Below are positions 60,482 to 64,000 of a stretch of DNA of 64,000 nt, piece by piece (the first letter of the stretch is position 1; each line of letters starts with the position of its first letter). Source of the stretch: Rhodococcus rhodochrous (GTDB lineage: Bacteria; Actinomycetota; Actinomycetes; Mycobacteriales; Mycobacteriaceae); NCBI RefSeq assembly GCF_014854695.1, contig NZ_CP027557.1, forward strand, positions 1,612,001-1,676,000. The letters run 5' to 3'. The notes below the pieces were generated by a model, which was not told the DNA's origin, made no database searches, and saw nothing but the letters and a program-made list of their open reading frames with translations. The translations under genes were made by a program, and so were the position numbers.

Positions 60482-60541
60482 GAGCGCGTGAAGTGGTCAG
60501 GAGTGCGCGTTATTGCGCGCTCTGATGACCATTTCCCGCTT
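60482..60541. repeat. Family A palindromic hairpin repeat, copy 7
   Basis: GAGCGCGTGAAGTGGTCAGG ... CTGATGACCATTTCCCGCTTC. The TAA stop of the small gene (60510-60512) is in the loop, as in copy 3. Confidence 0.85.
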
Positions 60542-60869
60542 CGCTGTCAGGGTCGGTGGCGGCGAGTTGGCGTGCCCAGTCGGATTCGGTGTCGAGGAAG
60601 GCTTCTCCGCCGCTGGCGAAGGCGTCGCGGAGGTGGGTGAGAGCGTCGATGAACTGCTCGACGCGTTCTCTGGCCGACTCCGGTGTGCCTGCGGCTTTGC
60701 GTCGATAACCTGCGGCCAACTGTTGAGCGGAGTCGAAGTCGCCGAAACCATCAACGAACAAGAGGCCTTCGGCGGAGAGTCTCGACTTGTCGAATTCGGT
60801 GAGCATCACGTTACATATGCGCACGATTTCGTCGAGGACGTCAGTTTCCAGTCTCACGAACTCGGACAC
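60510..60869 (-). CDS. Small helical protein, copy 2 of a duplicated pair
   Basis: 119 residues, paralogue of 46948-47310: shared GFGDFDSAQQLAAGYRRKAA and GEAFLDTESDWARQLAATDP, with more divergence in the N-terminal half. GTG at 60867-60869 has GGAGG upstream. It follows the DUF3558 gene by 21 bases. Function unknown; the conserved partnership with DUF3558 lipoproteins suggests a common surface-related task. Confidence 0.7.
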   Translation of the reverse strand: MSEFVRLETDVLDEIVRICNVMLTEFDKSRLSAEGLLFVDGFGDFDSAQQLAAGYRRKAAGTPESARERVEQFIDALTHLRDAFASGGEAFLDTESDWARQLAATDPDSEAGNGHQSAQ

Positions 60870-60890
60870 GGCACCTCCGTAGTCAGAAGT

Positions 60891-61478
60891 CTAGATATCG
60901 AGCAGAGGCTCGATCGAAGAAACGAGACCATCCATGCCGAAGCACCATTCGGTCTCTGGCACGGGGCCTGGATGGTCCTTGTTGTAAGTTCTGATGAGAC
61001 TCACGATTCCGAAGTTCGACTGTAGGACGTACGTGCACGTGCCGTTGGAGGCCGGGTCCATTTCGAGTAACGCACGGCGTCCGTTGATAGTGGTTTCGGT
61101 CGCTACGGCGCCTTTCTTTGCGAGTTCTTCGTCGAGGGTCACATTCCCGGACAGGATGCTGAGGCTATAGCCTCGCCGGACTCCGGGAACGAGGTCATCC
61201 TTCCTGTATGTACAACCGAGGAAGGTGTGGGTGCCCATCGGGTAATCCGCGACTTCCTTCTTCGCTGCGTCATACCCCGCCGCGTTCATGACGTCGTCAG
61301 GGATGTCGTAGCAAGGGTCGAAGGTGACTGGCGGTCGACCGGAGTCGTCGGTGATGCGCGGGGTGCGCGTCGTCGACGTCGGGGTCTCGTCTCCTGCGGC
61401 GTCGTCCGCAACGCTCGGACTGCACGCCGTCGCCACTGCCGCGACTGTTGCGAGCGCGACCATTCCCCACCTGCCCAT
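60891..61478 (-). CDS. DUF3558-type lipoprotein, copy 2
   Basis: 195 residues, paralogue of 47326-47910: near-identical signal peptide and linker (Cys19 lipobox, STTRTPRITDDSGRPPVTF, CYDIPDDVMNAAGYD), then diverged C-terminal part (FLGCTYRKDDLVPGVRRG; NGTCTYVLQSNFGIV). The faster change in the exposed domain suggests selection or drift on the surface part after duplication. Confidence 0.85.
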   Translation of the reverse strand: MGRWGMVALATVAAVATACSPSVADDAAGDETPTSTTRTPRITDDSGRPPVTFDPCYDIPDDVMNAAGYDAAKKEVADYPMGTHTFLGCTYRKDDLVPGVRRGYSLSILSGNVTLDEELAKKGAVATETTINGRRALLEMDPASNGTCTYVLQSNFGIVSLIRTYNKDHPGPVPETEWCFGMDGLVSSIEPLLDI

Positions 61479-61564
61479 GCGACCCCCCGATCGATTGTCG
61501 GGCAGACGCTAACACAGAGTGCGCCGGTGGTGAGGAGACGTCGCCGACGGCGCCACCATCTACA

Positions 61565-61601
61565 CGAATGCCCCCGACTCTTGCGGAGTCGGGGGCATTC
61601 G
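61565..61601 (-). terminator. Strong hairpin terminator
   Basis: CGAATGCCCCCGACTC, loop TTGCG, GAGTCGGGGGCATTCG: a perfect 16-bp stem 17 bases beyond the stop of the secreted-protein gene (minus strand). Confidence 0.8.
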
Positions 61602-61618
61602 CTGGGATCATTTGCTCG

Positions 61619-62047
61619 CTACGAAGCGATGGCGTAGTTGAAGCCGCCAGAGCGATCGCGACTTTCCTCCCGCGCAACCAGAGTCCGGTTGGGCGGGGCG
61701 CCGGTGCTTCCCGAGAAGAGCGGGTAGGACACCGAGTAGATCGCCGCGTATACGTAGTGCGAGTGATCGTTGGCAATCGAGGACCAGACATACGAATCGG
61801 ACTCGATGCCGACCTCGATCGCCCCGCAGTAGACCTTCCCGTCGAAGTCGGGCAGGCTGACGATCTTCTCGACCATGCCGTAGCGGTCGTAGTAGGTGAC
61901 TTCGTTGTTGTGCTGGTTAGCGCTGCAGAACACGTACTCGACCGCGCTGCCGGAAATCGTCGCTGCCTGAGCTGCAGGTGCAGTGAGCACGACAGTACCC
62001 GTGGCGAGAGTTGCCGCAGCAGCGAGCGTTCCGATGAACTTCTTCAT
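61619..62047 (-). CDS. Small secreted protein of unknown function
   Basis: 142 residues. Signal peptide MKKFIGTLAAAATLATG to a likely cleavage after AQA (residue ~29). The mature ~113 residues are Tyr/Ser rich with two cysteines (YVFCSANQ, GKVYCGAI) likely joined by a disulfide, in a beta-rich pattern (EVTYYDRYGMVEKIVSLPD). No known family is recognised. The start at 62045-62047 is chosen to give the signal peptide; a longer frame to 62179 lacks one. Single gene with a strong terminator. Confidence 0.78.
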   Translation of the reverse strand: MKKFIGTLAAAATLATGTVVLTAPAAQAATISGSAVEYVFCSANQHNNEVTYYDRYGMVEKIVSLPDFDGKVYCGAIEVGIESDSYVWSSIANDHSHYVYAAIYSVSYPLFSGSTGAPPNRTLVAREESRDRSGGFNYAIAS

Positions 62048-62430
62048 TGAATCCAATCCTTGTGTGAATGCTGCCGATCGAGCGCACCCCGCCCAGGATG
62101 TGGGCTGCAGTCCGTATGCGGACGGGGCGGGAGGGCGGTGACGTGGCGGCTTATGGCCGCGGGTCATCGACTCCTCCACGAGATCGCGCTTCCGAACACA
62201 GAGGGCTGCGCACTGAAATCCGTCCTCGTCGACTCGGGGGCAGGCCGGGGATGAGGCGGCCGCGAGCCGGCGGGCAGGTTCAATGCAATGGCCGTTCTGT
62301 ATGGAATGACCGTATGGGTGTCGTGCCTGCTGCCACCCGCGTTACACACAGCCCCCGACCGAGAGCGCGAAACGGTCATCGGAGCGCGCAACAACGCGCA
62401 CCGACGACCAATTCGCGCGCTGCTGCCGAG
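62048..62430. other. Intergenic region with family A repeat
   Basis: About 380 bases between two minus-strand genes. Apart from the hairpin at 62363-62421 no gene or clear motif is seen; the promoter of the secreted-protein gene must lie in the left part. Confidence 0.5.
62363..62421. repeat. Family A palindromic hairpin repeat, copy 8
   Basis: GAGCGCGAAACGGTCATCGG, GCGCGCAACAACGCGC centre, CCGACGACCAATTCGCGCGC. It lies just after the stop of the hydrolase gene. Confidence 0.85.
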
Positions 62431-63429
62431 TCAGTCCTGCTCCGACCCGCGCCAGAACTCGGGCAGCTCCGAGTTCAGTCGATCCTTCGCCTGCATGGGC
62501 AGCGAGTGCGTCGTGTCGGGGAAGACCAGCACCTCGGCATCGGCGAGTTGCCGTGCCCGAGCTGCTGCTTTCTCACCTCCGACGAGCGAATCACGCTCCG
62601 CGATAGCGACATAGGTGGGTATGGCCAAAGCCCTCAGCTCGTCGTCGCTCAACGGTGACGGGGTCGGCAGGGCGGCGGAGAAGTGCTGCGAACCCTCCGA
62701 GATCATCGCCGCCATGGCGTCGTCGGAATCGTAGTCGTCGACACCTCCGACCTTCGCGAGTGCCGTATCCCGCCAACTGGTCGGGAGGCCCGGCAGTGTC
62801 GACACAGACGCCCAGAACAACATTCGGGCAGGGGGATAGCCGAAGGTGAACACCGGCTCGAGCAATGTCAGAGACCGGACCTTCTCGGGGAACTGCTTCG
62901 CGTAGGACGCCGCGCTTGCCCCGCCGAAGGAATGTCCGACGACATGCGCAGTCTCCACGCCGAGCCCTGAGAGCACGTCGTCGATCCACAGCGCCTGGTC
63001 GTCGGTAGAGGTCAACGGTGCGGCCTGGACAGACAGTCCTGCGTCGCCGAGGGCATCGAACGCGAGAACTCGGTGCTCGGGAAGGAAGCCAGGAAGGTTC
63101 TCGCCCCACATCGGCACACCCGACGCGCGGCCCGGGACGAGAACGACGGGCACGGAGTCGGCCGTCCGAGGCGACGTCCATTCGTAGACGCGGACCGTGC
63201 CGAACCGGGTGGGGACGTCGTGAACCTCGGAAGGTGTCGGCAGCGTGGACATCGCTCGCTCATAGGCGGCGACGTAACTGTCCCGACCGTCGGCGCTGCG
63301 GAAGTGGCCGACGCCCGGCGCGCCGAAGAAGAACTGGTAGGCGGCGACCAGGCCAACGACTGCGAGTACCGCGACCACTACGAGACCGGCGCGCCGAAGA
63401 ACTCTCCTCGATCGAATGTGCTGGGTCAT
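62431..63429 (-). CDS. Membrane-anchored alpha/beta-hydrolase
   Basis: 332 residues. One N-terminal membrane helix (AGLVVVAVLAVVGLVAAYQ) anchors an extracytoplasmic hydrolase: VVLVPGRASGVPMWGENLPG, nucleophile elbow VVGHSFGGASAAS, acid in IAERDSLVGG and His in PDTTHSLPMQ. ATG at 63427-63429 is chosen so that the anchor is N-terminal; 39 codons of the longer frame overlap the operator region. Probably under the divergent TetR regulator. Substrate unknown. Confidence 0.83.
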   Translation of the reverse strand: MTQHIRSRRVLRRAGLVVVAVLAVVGLVAAYQFFFGAPGVGHFRSADGRDSYVAAYERAMSTLPTPSEVHDVPTRFGTVRVYEWTSPRTADSVPVVLVPGRASGVPMWGENLPGFLPEHRVLAFDALGDAGLSVQAAPLTSTDDQALWIDDVLSGLGVETAHVVGHSFGGASAASYAKQFPEKVRSLTLLEPVFTFGYPPARMLFWASVSTLPGLPTSWRDTALAKVGGVDDYDSDDAMAAMISEGSQHFSAALPTPSPLSDDELRALAIPTYVAIAERDSLVGGEKAAARARQLADAEVLVFPDTTHSLPMQAKDRLNSELPEFWRGSEQD

Positions 63430-63453
63430 CGGGACCCCCGATTGTCGACGTTG

Positions 63454-63469
63454 CAATATGTTCATATTG
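63454..63469. promoter_or_regulatory. Perfect 16-bp palindrome, TetR operator candidate
   Basis: CAATATGTTCATATTG, perfect 7+2+7, AT-rich, in the 52-base spacer between the divergent hydrolase and TetR genes. Confidence 0.7.
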
Positions 63470-63481
63470 TATCGTGTGATC

Positions 63482-64000
63482 ATGCCGAGAGTCGTCGACC
63501 ATGCCCAACGCCGTCGGGAGATCGTGTACGCGCTGTGGGCGGTCATCCACGAGCGAGGGATCGACGGCGTGACCTTCCAGGCGGTGGCCGCCGCCGGGGG
63601 AGTGTCGATCGGTCGGATCCAGCACTACTTCGATTCCAAGGAACACCTCATCCGCACCGGCGCCGAATACATGGTCGCCGAAGCCGAAAAACGCTACGAA
63701 CGAGCAGAATCCGATCCGCGGGCGGCCCTCGTCGCCCTTCTCGCTCAACCAGTCCCGACGGACGAGGCCGGACGTCTCGGCGTGTCCGTCTGGTACGCCT
63801 ATCTCGCCAAGTCCGCGAGCGACCCCTGGATCCGCGCGTTCCTGGAAGAGTCGACACAAGGCACAGCAAAGGAAACCCGACGACTCCTCGAAGAACTGGG
63901 CATGCCACCCGAGAAAGCACTCAAAGAAGCCACGCGCCTCGTCGCACTCAGCAACGGCCTCGCACAGTCCGCCCTGCTCGGCGTCACGGAACCGGCCGAC
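63482..64000 (+). CDS. TetR-family regulator (3' end beyond window)
   Basis: The first 173 codons are seen. HTH: REIVYALWAVIHERGIDGVT then GVSIGRIQHYFDSKEHLI, the BetI-like variant (IQHYF). The C-terminal ligand domain runs off the window edge. Divergent from the membrane hydrolase with a perfect palindrome between them. Confidence 0.88.
   Translation, partial: MPRVVDHAQRRREIVYALWAVIHERGIDGVTFQAVAAAGGVSIGRIQHYFDSKEHLIRTGAEYMVAEAEKRYERAESDPRAALVALLAQPVPTDEAGRLGVSVWYAYLAKSASDPWIRAFLEESTQGTAKETRRLLEELGMPPEKALKEATRLVALSNGLAQSALLGVTEPAD

Larger units (their letters stand above)
60138..60509. repeat. Tandem block of family C and A hairpins (no gene)
   Basis: About 370 bases without a gene. A ~240-base unit is repeated: 'CCGTAGCGAATGGCGAACC' from 60140 recurs as 'CTGTAGCGAATGACGAACC' from 60378, each followed by a GATCG(G/A)TTGTCGGCCGGA stretch and a family A hairpin. 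A single unit of the same make-up follows IS copy 1 (46816-46979). Confidence 0.75.

Noticed and set aside
60138-60509. CRISPR array in the tandem repeat block
   Set aside because: Units are ~240 bases, only two in tandem, with internal hairpins and no regular 30-40 base spacers; no cas genes are nearby.

Overview
The window is high-GC (about two thirds G+C) actinobacterial DNA, best matched by Rhodococcus or a close relative in the Mycobacteriales. The evidence is the GTG/ATG starts with GGAGG-type ribosome sites, a cyclic-nucleotide phosphodiesterase closely matching mycobacterial Rv0805 (cpdA) and lying next to a CpsY-type Stealth gene, an EthA-type Baeyer-Villiger monooxygenase, DUF3558 lipoproteins, and many TetR, IclR and MarR regulators around catabolic genes. 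No tRNA, rRNA or CRISPR array was seen. The sequence alone does not decide between chromosome and megaplasmid.

Layout. 1-2.7 kb holds the 5' part of a fused biotin-dependent acyl-CoA carboxylase, followed by a long spacer. 3.5-7.7 kb is a block with a coiled-coil protein, a lipoprotein, a ParA ATPase, its overlapping small partner and an unknown protein. 7.8-15.3 kb is an oxidative lipid/ketone region: an FMO, an esterase and an acyl-CoA synthetase in one operon, then ctaD and an EthA-like Baeyer-Villiger monooxygenase. 15.2-22.8 kb is a tightly coupled six-gene operon under a TetR regulator: two urea-amidolyase-associated (DUF1989) proteins, a KipA-KipI carboxyltransferase-like protein without biotin domains, an unknown conserved protein, a 2-oxoglutarate/Fe(II) oxygenase and a sodium:solute symporter. 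It probably degrades a guanidino, ureido or related nitrogen compound. 24-30.6 kb is a TetR-controlled operon of a membrane protein, an MFS exporter and two half ABC transporters, followed by a small ABM-fold protein.

30.7-45.2 kb holds a secreted lipase, a MarR/hydrolase divergent pair with a perfect operator, the cpdA-cpsY pair, a TPP riboswitch ahead of an SDR and a flavin monooxygenase, a beta-lactamase-like lipoprotein, a zinc alcohol dehydrogenase, a GH3 beta-glucosidase and an exonuclease-BRCT-TerD fusion. 45.2-60.1 kb carries two copies of a 1548-bp IS3-type element in opposite orientation. Between them is a meta-cleavage cassette with three IclR regulators, a flavin-dependent hydroxylase, a flavin reductase fused to an IclR-like domain, an extradiol dioxygenase, a C-C hydrolase and an ABC importer. 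Together these could import an aromatic acid, hydroxylate it, open the ring and hydrolyse the product. A DUF3558 lipoprotein/small-protein pair is duplicated beside the IS copies. The window ends with a small secreted protein, a membrane-anchored hydrolase and a divergent TetR gene cut by the edge.

Three families of dispersed hairpin repeats run through the intergenic spaces: A (eight copies), B (four copies) and C (three copies). Both IS copies sit exactly at the dyad centre of a family C hairpin, each with its own 4-bp target duplication. The third copy of C is intact at 60341-60408.
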